Shown here one piece after another: positions 9,820 through 18,313 of a DNA stretch of 64,000 bases. Source of the DNA: Bradyrhizobium genosp. L. GTDB lineage: Bacteria > Pseudomonadota > Alphaproteobacteria > Rhizobiales > Xanthobacteraceae. Both the position numbers and the translations under genes were made by a program. The stretch is taken from positions 4,092,001 through 4,156,000 of the forward strand of contig NZ_CP061378.1 of NCBI RefSeq assembly GCF_015624485.1, read 5' to 3'. A model generated the notes under the pieces. It ran no database searches, was not told where the DNA came from, and saw only the letters and a program-made list of their open reading frames with translations. The number at the start of each line of letters is the position of its first letter. Position 1 is the first letter of the stretch.

Positions 9820-10644
9820 TTAGTCCCGACGCCCCTGCACCCAGTGCTCGAGCATCTGCAGCGCCATCGCCTTGTCGTCCTCGGACGCCTTGGCGACGGC
9901 CCGGTTGTAGTTTTCCTTGATCCAGTTCTCGTCGGGCGTGGCGCTGTCGCGCGCCAGGGTCAGCCACATCAGGCCACGCGCCCGCTGCGGCGGCAGGCGG
10001 TCGCCGTTGAACAGCATCTGGCCGAGCAGCGCCTGGGCCTGGTGCTGGCCCTTCTGGGCGGCAAGGCCGAGCCAGCGGGCGCCGTAACGGAAATCGTCGC
10101 GCGAGGCGTCCGGCGTCTTCAGGTACAGCCGGGCGAGGTCGTACTGGGCGTCGGCATTGCCGAAATAGGACGCGGCATAGGAGAACATCTCCCGCGCCCG
10201 CTCGGTGTCCGCCTTGATCTTGGAATTGGGGATGCCGGCCAGATAATAGCGGCCGAGCGCCACGAAGGCGTTGGCCACGATCGAGGCCTGCGGCGCCGAC
10301 GGGGAATCCTCCGCATGCGCATTGGCGATGCGGCTGAAATATTCGAACGCGCGGACATCGTCCTGGGCGACGCCGTCGCCCTCGGCGTACATCTTGCCGA
10401 GCTTCCACTGCGCCACCGGGTGGCCGGCTTCGGCCAGCGACATCACGCTGGAATTGCTGATGGTCTCGGCCGGGGCGACCGGGACCGCGGTCCGCTTCAG
10501 GGCGGCTGCGCTCGGCTGCGGCGAGACGATCGGAAGCGCGGTGTCCTGCGGGTTGACCGGGGCTCCGTCGAATCCGAATCCGGGGCCCGCCACCGGAATG
10601 GCCCCTAACGCAAACGCCAATATGGTACGCCTAAACGTCCGCAT
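9820..10644 (-). CDS. ExoR-like periplasmic Sel1-repeat protein
   Basis: 274-aa protein with an N-terminal signal peptide ([14 protein letters not shown]...) and four or more Sel1/TPR-like helical repeats ([45 protein letters not shown]). The repeat order and the [10 protein letters not shown] segment resemble rhizobial ExoR, the periplasmic inhibitor of the ExoS sensor kinase that controls exopolysaccharide and motility. I compared it with ExoR from memory, so orthology is inference. Its start overlaps the end of ilvD by 14 nt on the same strand, suggesting translational coupling. Confidence 0.75.
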   Translation of the reverse strand: MRTFRRTILAFALGAIPVAGPGFGFDGAPVNPQDTALPIVSPQPSAAALKRTAVPVAPAETISNSSVMSLAEAGHPVAQWKLGKMYAEGDGVAQDDVRAFEYFSRIANAHAEDSPSAPQASIVANAFVALGRYYLAGIPNSKIKADTERAREMFSYAASYFGNADAQYDLARLYLKTPDASRDDFRYGARWLGLAAQKGQHQAQALLGQMLFNGDRLPPQRARGLMWLTLARDSATPDENWIKENYNRAVAKASEDDKAMALQMLEHWVQGRRD

Positions 10645-12367
10645 AACACTGTTTCTCGTACGCGCCACCCGGATGGGTGACAGCACCATCCACCGCCGGC
10701 CCCACTTGCTCGGCGTACTTCCACAGCGCACCAGATGTATGGTTGGTCGCGCGAGGGGCCCATTTGGTCTTACGATTTGCGAGCTCGGCGTCGCTCAATT
10801 TTACGTCAAGCGTGCCGTCATCCGCGTCGATCTCGATGATGTCGCCGTCCTGCAACAGGGCGATCGGCCCGCCGACCGCCGCTTCCGGCCCGATATGGCC
10901 GATGCAGAAGCCGCGGGTGGCGCCGGAGAACCGGCCGTCGGTGATCAGGGCGACCTTGCCGCCCATGCCCTGCCCGGTCAGCGCCGCCGTGGTCGACAGC
11001 ATCTCCCGCATGCCGGGGCCGCCCTTGGGGCCCTCGTAGCGGATCACGATGACGTCGCCTTCCCGGTAGGTGCGCTTCTGGACCGCCTCGAAGGCGTCCT
11101 CCTCGCAGTCGAAGCACCGGGCCGGACCGGTGAACTTCAGGTTGGACATACCCGCGACCTTCACGATCGCACCCTCCGGAGCGAGATTACCCTTCAATCC
11201 GACAACGCCACCTGTGACGGTGATCGGATTGTCGGCGGGCCGCACCACATCCTGGTGCGGATTCCATTTCACGCTTTTGAGGTTTTCGGCGATCGTTCGG
11301 CCCGTAACGGTGAGGCAATTCCCGTGCAGGTGGCCATTGTCGAGCAGCGTCTTCATCAACAGCGGTATGCCACCTACTTCAAACATGTCTTTGGCAACAT
11401 AACGGCCGCCCGGCTTCAAATCCGCGACGTAAGGAGTCTTTTTGAAGATTTCCGCAACGTCGAACAAATCGAACTTGATTCCGCACTCATGCGCGATCGC
11501 CGGCAGGTGCAGTGCAGCATTGGTCGAACCACCTGAGGCTGCAACCACGGCCGCAGCATTTTCAAGGGCTTCGCGGGTAACGATGTCACGCGGCCTGATG
11601 TTCTTCTCGATCAGCTCCATCACCTTCTCGCCGGCGGCGGCACAGAAGGCGTCGCGGATCTCGTAAGGCGCCGGAGCCCCGGCAGAATACGGGAGCGCGA
11701 GGCCGATCGCCTCGGAGACGGTCGCCATGGTGTTGGCGGTGAACTGGGCGCCGCAGGCGCCGGCCGAGGGACACGCCACCCGCTCGATCTCGTCGAGGTC
11801 CTCGTCCGACATCGCGCCGACCGAGTGCTTGCCGACCGCCTCGAACATGTCCTGCACGGTGACCGGCTGTCCCCGGAAATTGCCCGGCAGGATCGAGCCG
11901 CCGTAGATGAAGATCGAGGGCACGTTGAGCCGAACCATCGCCATCATCATGCCCGGCAGCGACTTGTCGCAGCCGGCCAGCCCGACCAGCGCGTCATAGG
12001 CGTGGCCGCGGACCGTCAGCTCGACCGAATCGGCGATGCATTCGCGCGACGGCAGCGACGAGCGCATGCCGTCATGGCCCATGGCGATGCCGTCGGTGAC
12101 GGTGATGGTGCAGAACTCGCGCGGCGTACCGCCGGCCGAGGCGACGCCCTTCTTCACCGCCTGCGCCTGGCGCATCAGCGAGATGTTGCATGGAGCCGCT
12201 TCATTCCAGCATGAAGCAACGCCGACAAACGGTTGATGGATCTGGGCTGTCGTCAGCCCCATGGCATAGAGATAGGAGCGGTGCGGCGCGCGCGCGGGGC
12301 CTTCCGTCACATGACGGCTCGGCAGCCTGCCCTTGATGTTCGTCTTGGCGTCCATCTTGGCGTCCAT
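10631..12367 (-). CDS. ilvD: Dihydroxy-acid dehydratase
   Basis: Fe-S dehydratase (578 aa) of valine/isoleucine synthesis, converting 2,3-dihydroxy-3-methyl acids to 2-keto acids. Cluster/active-site motifs are visible: [37 protein letters not shown], and the C-terminal [14 protein letters not shown]. The first 12 codons contain a perfect 12-bp tandem duplication giving MDAKMDAK, so both 12367 and 12355 are possible starts; 12355 would give the 574-residue length I recall for relatives. No strong ribosome-binding site decides. The exoR-like gene overlaps its 3' end. Confidence 0.95.
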   Translation of the reverse strand: MDAKMDAKTNIKGRLPSRHVTEGPARAPHRSYLYAMGLTTAQIHQPFVGVASCWNEAAPCNISLMRQAQAVKKGVASAGGTPREFCTITVTDGIAMGHDGMRSSLPSRECIADSVELTVRGHAYDALVGLAGCDKSLPGMMMAMVRLNVPSIFIYGGSILPGNFRGQPVTVQDMFEAVGKHSVGAMSDEDLDEIERVACPSAGACGAQFTANTMATVSEAIGLALPYSAGAPAPYEIRDAFCAAAGEKVMELIEKNIRPRDIVTREALENAAAVVAASGGSTNAALHLPAIAHECGIKFDLFDVAEIFKKTPYVADLKPGGRYVAKDMFEVGGIPLLMKTLLDNGHLHGNCLTVTGRTIAENLKSVKWNPHQDVVRPADNPITVTGGVVGLKGNLAPEGAIVKVAGMSNLKFTGPARCFDCEEDAFEAVQKRTYREGDVIVIRYEGPKGGPGMREMLSTTAALTGQGMGGKVALITDGRFSGATRGFCIGHIGPEAAVGGPIALLQDGDIIEIDADDGTLDVKLSDAELANRKTKWAPRATNHTSGALWKYAEQVGPAVDGAVTHPGGAYEKQCYADV

Positions 12368-12680
12368 CCGCAAACCTGTTTCCAGCCTCCCCTCGCTCAA
12401 ACGCCGGAACCTGTAAAAAATATCCCGGTCACTGCGAGCGCTGGTGAAATTCAGCTTTATGAACATCCTTTCATGGAGGGGTGTGGCCAAAAAGCGGCGC
12501 GCGCAAGGGCCGGCTGGCGATAAGGTTAAATGTTCAGGATATGTTGCGATGAAGCAACAATCGTGGCTGCTGGGCAACCATGTATTACAGCCCCTTATGG
12601 GAACCTGACTGTGACCTGACAGATATCGACGGCAAAGTGCGCTCTCGCGACGGAACTCGCCCGAGTTGTGGATCGATCCG
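12368..12680. other. ilvD upstream region, no gene seen
   Basis: About 310 nt between the ilvD start and the hairpin-rich repeat. No open frame with coding character and a ribosome-binding site was found. A branched-chain-amino-acid leader peptide was looked for on the minus strand and not found. The ilvD promoter must lie here or in the repeat. Confidence 0.5.
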
Positions 12681-12887
12681 CCCTCTTGCTTTGTAGAGGG
12701 CGCAGGGAAAGCCGGGTGCCTATTGCACCCATGGGCCCGGTGCAACAAAAAGCACCGGGGTAGGACCACAGGTGTAACCGGAAACAACCCGGCTTTCCCT
12801 GCGCGATGGGTTACGGCTTATACGTGCTCGCCCCGGTGAGACTGGGCTTTTGTGTCACCGTCATCCCTGAGAAGCGCTAGCTTCTCA
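12681..12887. repeat. Structured intergenic element with nested inverted repeats
   Basis: A run of perfect inverted repeats: CCCTCT/AGAGGG (12681-12686 with 12695-12700); an 18-bp outer stem 12700-12717 with 12787-12804; inside it GGGTGC/GCACCC (12714-12719 with 12725-12730) and CCCGGTGC/GCACCGGG (12736-12743 with 12752-12759); then TGAGAAGC/GCTTCTCA (12868-12875 with 12880-12887). GGGTGC competes with the outer stem, so alternative folds are possible. From memory, similar sequence recurs between genes in Bradyrhizobium and continues to about 13085; this copy number was not checked. Whether it is transcribed is unknown. Confidence 0.7.
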
Positions 12888-13114
12888 AAGGAATCAACAC
12901 CTGCCACTAGGGCGTCAGGCCTGCACGACTTCACCGTCCGCCTCGCGCGCGTTACGTCTTCGCACACTCCGCGTCCACCGCATCTCACCGCAACACTTAT
13001 GACGACCGCGAAGCGCCCCTCGATCGGGTGAGACGGCAACATTAGACAGCTGAGTTGGGGTCCGCGTCAAGAGGAAATTACGAAAAAACGAAGTCGCTTG
13101 CGCGGCTCTTTCCT

Positions 13115-13219
13115 TCGTCATTCCGGGGCTCGCGTAGCGAGAGCCCGGAATCCATCGGGCCGCATCATGCGTGGCCCAATGGATTCCGGGCTCATGCTTC
13201 GCATGCCCCGGAATGACGA
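13115..13219. repeat. Palindromic intergenic repeat, family A copy 1
   Basis: Two nested perfect 15-bp inverted repeats: outer TCGTCATTCCGGGGC (13115-13129) with 13205-13219, inner GAGCCCGGAATCCAT (13141-13155) with 13179-13193. A second, longer copy lies at 13585-13747. REP/BIME-like in form. Confidence 0.85.
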
Positions 13220-13335
13220 GTGGAGAGATGCGGGACAAGCGAGCGAACTGCAGCAACGGCCTCACTCTCCGTCGCCCATTGACGGCCGCGCCTGCTGGTG
13301 TCCATCATCCCGCTACGGTCTCCGGAGTGGCAGCC

Positions 13336-13482
13336 ATGATCCAGAACGTCGTCGCCGGACTTGTCGTCGTCGCGCTGATTGCGATCGGCTTGATCAGCTT
13401 CGCGCAGGAGCACCATGAGTGCTGGAACGGGCACTGGCTCAAGACCTTGAAGCCTTGCGGCTCTATGGCCCCTGACGTGTAG
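13336..13482 (+). CDS. Small single-pass membrane protein, hypothetical (48 aa)
   Basis: An ATG at 13336 opens 48 codons to a TAG. The product is an N-terminal hydrophobic helix (VVAGLVVVALIAIGLISFA) followed by a short polar tail with two cysteines (HHECWNGHWLKTLKPC). A GGAG lies 8 nt upstream, and an in-frame GTG three codons earlier is an alternative start. It stands alone between two copies of palindromic repeat family A. No family is recognised. The membrane segment and ribosome-binding site support it; isolation in repeat-rich DNA argues for caution. Confidence 0.5.
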   Translation: MIQNVVAGLVVVALIAIGLISFAQEHHECWNGHWLKTLKPCGSMAPDV

Positions 13483-13584
13483 GAATTGCGGCGGCGAAGT
13501 GTGGGTGCGCACCGTCGTGCGCAATGCGCGCGAAGGTGGGCACGCTTGCGCTTTGCCCGCCGCAACGCTGCATTTCCCTCTCCT

Positions 13585-13747
13585 TCGTCATTCCGGGGCT
13601 CGCGTCAGCGAGAGCCCGGAATCCATCAGGCCGCATTAACGCGCGGATGAATGGATTCCGGGCTCATGCGGAGCCTGTCATCGGGCGCGCGTTCGCGCGA
13701 CCCGTTGGCATGCCCCGGACGCGCAATTGCGCACCGGGGAATGACGA
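13585..13747. repeat. Palindromic intergenic repeat, family A copy 2 (long form)
   Basis: Same outer arm TCGTCATTCCGGGGC (13585-13599) and inner pair GAGCCCGGAATCCAT (13612-13626) with 13651-13665 as copy 1. The right side carries extra sequence: a GCGCGCGTTCGCGCG block near 13685-13700, and a segment containing the palindrome GCGCAATTGCGC that interrupts the right outer arm before AATGACGA at 13740-13747. Confidence 0.8.
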
Positions 13748-13766
13748 GGGGTGAGACGCGGGCAGC

Positions 13767-14615
13767 TCACGGATACCCGTCGCCGGCCGTCCCGACCTCG
13801 ATCACATCGATCCGCGAGATCGACTTACCCTTGCGCAGGTCCTCATACGAGGTCTCGGCACTCAGGCAGAACAGCGTCTTCCGCTCCTCGCCGCCGAGCG
13901 CGCAGGCCAGTGCGCGACGGCCGGGCACGCTGATGCGCGCAAGCTCCTTGCCGTCGCGGCCGGTCCGGATGAAGGCGTCCTCGGTGAAGGAGGCGACCCA
14001 GACCGCGCCGTCGCGGTCGAGGCAGATGCCGTCGGGTTCGCTGATGCGGCCGAACCGGCCGCGCAGGCTGAGGCTGCCATCGGGCGCAATGTCGTAGTCG
14101 GCGAGATCGGCACCGTCCATCTCGGCGACCACAAGCCGGCGGTGATCGGACGAGACCGCGATGCCGTTGGGAAAGCGCAGGCCGTCGGCGACGACGCGCC
14201 CGCGGCCGTCGGGCTCGACCAGGATGATCCGGCCGACCGCGCCGCGCCCCTCGGGCGGCGGCAGGTCGAAGCCGAGATCGCCGACATAGGCACGCCCTTG
14301 CCCGTCGATGATCACGTCGTCGATCGTACCAGTGGCCAGTTGCGAGAGATCGGCGTAGAGCGAGAGCTTGCCGTCCGCGAAACGCAGCAGCCGCTTCCTG
14401 AACATCGTCAGCACGACGATGTCGCCGTCGGGCAGCACGCCGAGGCCGCAAGGGGTGTCATCGGTCACGGCCGCGTGCTGCTGCAGGTCACCCGCCGGGC
14501 CGATGCTGAGCAGGGTCCGCGCCATGCAGTCGACGAACCACAGCCGTCCATCGTGCCAGCGCGGGCCCTCGAAATACCGCCCGCCGTCGAGCACAGTCTT
14601 CAGTTGCAGCGACAT
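13767..14615 (-). CDS. SMP-30/gluconolactonase-family lactonase
   Basis: Six-bladed beta-propeller of the SMP-30/regucalcin/gluconolactonase family (282 aa), predicted to hydrolyse a sugar lactone. Family signatures include EGPRWHDGRLWFVD near residue 15 with the metal-binding Glu, FPNGIAVSSDHRRL near 150 with the Asn, and EPDGICLDRDGAVWVA near 200 with the Asp. The start at 14615 follows a G-rich stretch; the frame is open further upstream without a better start. No operon partner. The substrate is unknown. Confidence 0.85.
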   Translation of the reverse strand: MSLQLKTVLDGGRYFEGPRWHDGRLWFVDCMARTLLSIGPAGDLQQHAAVTDDTPCGLGVLPDGDIVVLTMFRKRLLRFADGKLSLYADLSQLATGTIDDVIIDGQGRAYVGDLGFDLPPPEGRGAVGRIILVEPDGRGRVVADGLRFPNGIAVSSDHRRLVVAEMDGADLADYDIAPDGSLSLRGRFGRISEPDGICLDRDGAVWVASFTEDAFIRTGRDGKELARISVPGRRALACALGGEERKTLFCLSAETSYEDLRKGKSISRIDVIEVGTAGDGYP

Positions 14616-14876
14616 CGGCAGGCCCCCCGGATCGTTTGGGGCACAGAATAAATCCCGGCAGTCCCCTGTAAAGACACGGGGATTGGCCGCCTCCCGGCCA
14701 AGCGAAAAATTGCCGATTCCAGCCGGTTCCACACGCCGTGTTCCACATTTCGCCGTCTTTCCCTGTTGAGTTGCGCCGGCCTTAACGGTTGAGAATCAGG
14801 GGTAGTGGTAGTCTGCGGCCCGTTGTGCCGCGTGCGGTCTGTTTGTGCCTGATGGTTTCGCAGGGGGGACCAGGGA

Positions 14877-17120
14877 ATGAACCGTTGCCTACGTCCGCTG
14901 GCGTGCTTCGCCACCGTCGCCGCGCTCGCGCTGCTTCCGGTTAAGGCGACCGCCAAGCCGCATCACCAGCACGCAGCAAAAAGCGCGCATGGCGCGGAGA
15001 AGAAAGGCGGCAAGGCCGTGCGCGAGGCCACGTCGAGCAAGCGCCGCCATGCCAAGAGCGCCGCAGGCAACGGCAAGAGCGCCGCAGGCAACAAGAACGA
15101 AGCGGGCAAAGAAAAGTCCGAGCGAAAGTCCGCCAAGGCGAAATCCGATAAATCCAAATCCACTGAGAGCAAGGCCGCGCCGGAGAAACCTGCCGGTCCG
15201 GAATTGTCGGGTGATCTCGCCGCGGTCAGGGATGCCATCCTCGCCGCGCGCAAGGGCCGGACCAGCGAGGCGACCGAGATCCAGGGCACCATCTCCGACC
15301 CGGTCGGCCGCAAGCTCGTCGAATGGTACCTGCTCCGCCACGCCGAGTCGGATGCGAATTTTGGCCGCTACGCCGCGTTCATCTCGGCCAATCCGGACTG
15401 GCCGAGCATCACGATGCTGCGGCGGCGGGCCGAGGCGCGGATGTGGCAGCAGCGCAGCGATGCGGCCACCGTGCACGGCTTCACGCTCGATCAGCCGCTC
15501 AGCGCCAAGGGCAAGTTCGCGCTGGCCCGCGTGCTGCTGGCCGAGGGCGACCGCGATCGCGCGACCCGGCTGGTGCGCGAGGCCTGGCGTTCGGAAGACC
15601 TGTCCGAGCGCACCGAGAGTGACGCCTATGATGCCTTCAAGGACCTGCTGACCCGCGACGACCATCGCGCGCGCATGGACAAGCGGATCGGCGCCAGGGA
15701 TCTCGCCGGCGCACGGCGCGCCGCCAAGCTGCTCGGCAGCGATGAGCTTGCGATCGTCAAGGCCTGCGGCAGCAAGACCCAGAAGGCGTTCGACAACGTC
15801 CCGGACGACGCCCGCCGCGATCTCGGCTACACGCTGTGCCGCATGCAATGGCTGCTGGCACAGAACAAGATCGACGATGCCGCCCGCGTCACCATCGCGG
15901 CTGCGCCGGAGACGATGAACCAGCAGGACACCGACCAATGGTGGCGCGAGCGGCGCATCCTGTCGCGCAAGCTGCTCGACCAGGGCAAGTTCCAGACCGC
16001 CTATGACGTGATCCGGCCCGCGGCGCTGCCCGACAATCCCTATTACCGTTCCGACCTGCACTTCATGCTGGGCTGGATCGCGCTGCGCTATCTCGACGAC
16101 GCCAGGACCGCGGCAGCGCATTTCGCGCGGATCGACGAGGGCCAGAGCAATCCGACCGTGCTGTCGCGCGCCGCCTATTGGCGCGGCCGCGCCGCCGAGG
16201 CGCTCGGCAACACGTCGGCGATGCGGGCCGACTACCAGGCCGCCGCGCGCTATCCGACCGCCTATTACGGTCAGCTCGCACTCGCAAAACTCGGGCGCGA
16301 CGCGATCGACCTGCATGCGCCCTCACCGGCCGCGCTGACCACGAACGCAGCGGCCGACGAACGGGTGCGCGCGGCCGACATGCTCTACGCCATCGGCGAG
16401 CCCGATGTCGTGCTCTACTTCGCATCCGACCTCGCCGAGGAAAGCTCCGACGTCGGCATGCTCGAGGCGCTCGGCGAGCTCACCAGCCGCCGCAACGACC
16501 CCCGCGCCATGCTGCAGATCGGCAAGATCGCGCTCGCGCGCGGCCTGGCATTCGACCACTACGCCTTCCCGATCATCGGCATCCCCGCGCACACCCCGAT
16601 CGCCCCGGATATCGGGCGCAGCATGACCTATTCGATCGCGCGGACCGAGAGCGCCTTCGACCAGCGCGACAAATCGGCGGCCAAGGCGGTTGGGCTGATG
16701 CAGGTAACGCCGGAAGCCGGCCGCGACACCGCCAAGCGCTTCAAGGTCAGCTATGACTGGGACAAATTGGTCTCCGATCCCGTCTACAACACCCAGATGG
16801 GCGCCGCCGAGCTCAGCGCGCTGCTGTCGGAATATCGAGGCTGCCACATCATGACGTTCGCCGGCTACAACGCCGGGCGCGGCCGCGTCCGCGACTGGGT
16901 CAAGGCCTATGGCGATCCGCGCGATCCCAATGTCGATGCGGTCGACTGGGTGGAACGGATCCCGATCTCGGAGACCCGCAACTACGTGCAGCGCGTGATG
17001 GAGAATTTTGCGGTCTACCGTGCCAGGTTCGAGGACGCCGGCACGGCGATGGCGAAGAACAGCGAGCGCGTCGGCACGCAGGAGAGCAACGCGGCGCCGG
17101 CGGCACTGCCGCCGCAGTAA
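14877..17120 (+). CDS. Soluble lytic murein transglycosylase (Slt70-like)
   Basis: Periplasmic lytic transglycosylase (747 aa) that cleaves peptidoglycan to 1,6-anhydromuropeptides. In order: signal peptide (about 1-26), a Lys/Ala/Ser-rich low-complexity linker (about 27-105), a helical superhelix (about 110-560) and a C-terminal SLT domain with catalytic E591 in ARTESAFD, then KAVGLMQVTPEAG and FAGYNAGRGRVRDW. A GGGGGGACC site precedes the ATG. The Lys-rich linker is longer than in E. coli Slt70 and could bind wall polymers. It is convergent with the TctC gene, with a palindromic repeat between. Confidence 0.93.
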   Translation: MNRCLRPLACFATVAALALLPVKATAKPHHQHAAKSAHGAEKKGGKAVREATSSKRRHAKSAAGNGKSAAGNKNEAGKEKSERKSAKAKSDKSKSTESKAAPEKPAGPELSGDLAAVRDAILAARKGRTSEATEIQGTISDPVGRKLVEWYLLRHAESDANFGRYAAFISANPDWPSITMLRRRAEARMWQQRSDAATVHGFTLDQPLSAKGKFALARVLLAEGDRDRATRLVREAWRSEDLSERTESDAYDAFKDLLTRDDHRARMDKRIGARDLAGARRAAKLLGSDELAIVKACGSKTQKAFDNVPDDARRDLGYTLCRMQWLLAQNKIDDAARVTIAAAPETMNQQDTDQWWRERRILSRKLLDQGKFQTAYDVIRPAALPDNPYYRSDLHFMLGWIALRYLDDARTAAAHFARIDEGQSNPTVLSRAAYWRGRAAEALGNTSAMRADYQAAARYPTAYYGQLALAKLGRDAIDLHAPSPAALTTNAAADERVRAADMLYAIGEPDVVLYFASDLAEESSDVGMLEALGELTSRRNDPRAMLQIGKIALARGLAFDHYAFPIIGIPAHTPIAPDIGRSMTYSIARTESAFDQRDKSAAKAVGLMQVTPEAGRDTAKRFKVSYDWDKLVSDPVYNTQMGAAELSALLSEYRGCHIMTFAGYNAGRGRVRDWVKAYGDPRDPNVDAVDWVERIPISETRNYVQRVMENFAVYRARFEDAGTAMAKNSERVGTQESNAAPAALPPQ

Positions 17121-17125
17121 CCGCT

Positions 17126-17245
17126 GTCGTCCTGGCGAAAGCCAGGACCCATTACCACAAATGCAAAAGACTCGAGCCAAATGGGGCCCCGGCCTTCGTC
17201 AAATCAATCGCGGTGGTTATGGGTCCTGGCTTTCGCCAGGACGAC
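17126..17245. repeat. Palindromic intergenic repeat, family B, between convergent genes
   Basis: Near-perfect 33-bp inverted repeat: 17126-17158 pairs with 17213-17245 with one mismatch. Each arm contains its own hairpin, CCTGGC-GAAA-GCCAGG, a GNRA-type tetraloop when read on the plus strand. It lies 5 nt after the slt stop and 20 nt from the TctC stop, so it may also act as a bidirectional terminator. Confidence 0.85.
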
Positions 17246-17265
17246 CCGTGGATAGATCACGCAAC

Positions 17266-18234
17266 TCACTCCACCTTCACATTGGCGGACTTGATCATCG
17301 GCCACCATTTGGCGATTTCCGCCTTTTGCCAGGTGCCGAGCGCCTCCGGCGTCAGCTGGTCCTTCGGCGGCATCTGCAAGCCCAGATTTTCAAGCTGCTT
17401 CTGCACCGCCGGATCGTTCAGCGCATCGACAGCCGCAGCATTGAGCTTTGCCACGATCTCCTTCGGCGTGCCTTTGGGCACCCAGAGGCCCGACCACAGC
17501 GTCATGTGGAAGCCCGGCAGGCCGGCCTCGTCGGCAGTCGGGATGTCAGGGGCGTTCTCGACGCGCTTGGAATCGGTGACGGCATAGGCGCGGATGTTGC
17601 CGGCGCGGACCTGATTGATCGAGTTCGAGGTCTGGTCGACGATGATGTCGATCTGTCCGGCGACGAGATCGTTCAGCGCCGGACCCGTGCCGCGATACGG
17701 CACGTATTGCAGCTTGATGCCGGTCACGCTCTCGAAATACAGCCCGGCGATGTGGCTGCCGCTTCCGGCGCCGGCGGTGCCCGCGGTCGGCGGCTGCGGC
17801 CGCGATTTCAGCCAGGCCAGAAGCTCCTTCAGCGATTTCGCCGGCACCGCGTTCTTGCTGACGATGATCATCGGATTGCTCGGCAGCAGCACCACCGGCT
17901 CGAGATCCTCGACCAGGTCGTAGCCGAGCTTGTAGATCGCGCCGTTGGCGACATGGGTGCCGAGATGACCGAACGAAATGGTGTAACCATCCGGCGCCGA
18001 ACGCACCGCGCGGCCGACGCCGATCGAGCCGCCCGCCCCCGTCACGTTCTCGATCAGCAGCACCTCGCCGAGCGACTGCTTCATGCGCTCGCCGAGAATC
18101 CGCGCCATCGCGTCCGAGGGCCCGCCGGCGGCGAACGGCACGATGATGGTGATGGGATGGGAGGGATAGGTTTCGGCTGCCCGCGCCGTCGTGAGCGCGA
18201 ATATCGCCAATACGGCCAGTGCAAGCTTCCGCAT
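17266..18234 (-). CDS. Bug/TctC-family periplasmic solute-binding protein
   Basis: Extracytoplasmic binding protein (322 aa) of tripartite tricarboxylate transporters. A signal peptide (MRKLALAVLAIFALTTARA) is followed by family motifs YPSHPITIIVPFAAGGPSD, SIGVGRAVRSAPDGYT, GSHIAGLYF and PTADEAGLPGF. A GGGAG lies 5 nt before the ATG at 18234, favouring it over an in-frame GTG 3 nt upstream. No TctA/TctB membrane genes are nearby, so it is an orphan binding protein, common in this family. The ligand is unknown. Confidence 0.9.
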   Translation of the reverse strand: MRKLALAVLAIFALTTARAAETYPSHPITIIVPFAAGGPSDAMARILGERMKQSLGEVLLIENVTGAGGSIGVGRAVRSAPDGYTISFGHLGTHVANGAIYKLGYDLVEDLEPVVLLPSNPMIIVSKNAVPAKSLKELLAWLKSRPQPPTAGTAGAGSGSHIAGLYFESVTGIKLQYVPYRGTGPALNDLVAGQIDIIVDQTSNSINQVRAGNIRAYAVTDSKRVENAPDIPTADEAGLPGFHMTLWSGLWVPKGTPKEIVAKLNAAAVDALNDPAVQKQLENLGLQMPPKDQLTPEALGTWQKAEIAKWWPMIKSANVKVE

Positions 18235-18313
18235 CACGTCTCCCTCAATCGTCTTTATTCTTGATTATTTTCGAAGGGCCACCTTTCGACAAGATGGCCC
18301 TTCGGATGACGTC

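Noticed and set aside
8385..9920. A 511-codon frame overlapping the MFS transporter in another phase
   Set aside because: The transporter frame has clear MFS motifs and a ribosome-binding site; the other frame is Arg/Ala/Pro-rich without structure.
12367..12787. An extended N-terminus of IlvD reaching 12787
   Set aside because: The extra 140 codons include the hairpin element and have no homology to IlvD; the family start is MDAK at 12367 or 12355.
13115..13747. Could the repeated palindromes be a CRISPR array?
   Set aside because: Only two copies, of unequal length, spaced hundreds of bases apart, with internal dyads; no regular spacers and no cas genes.
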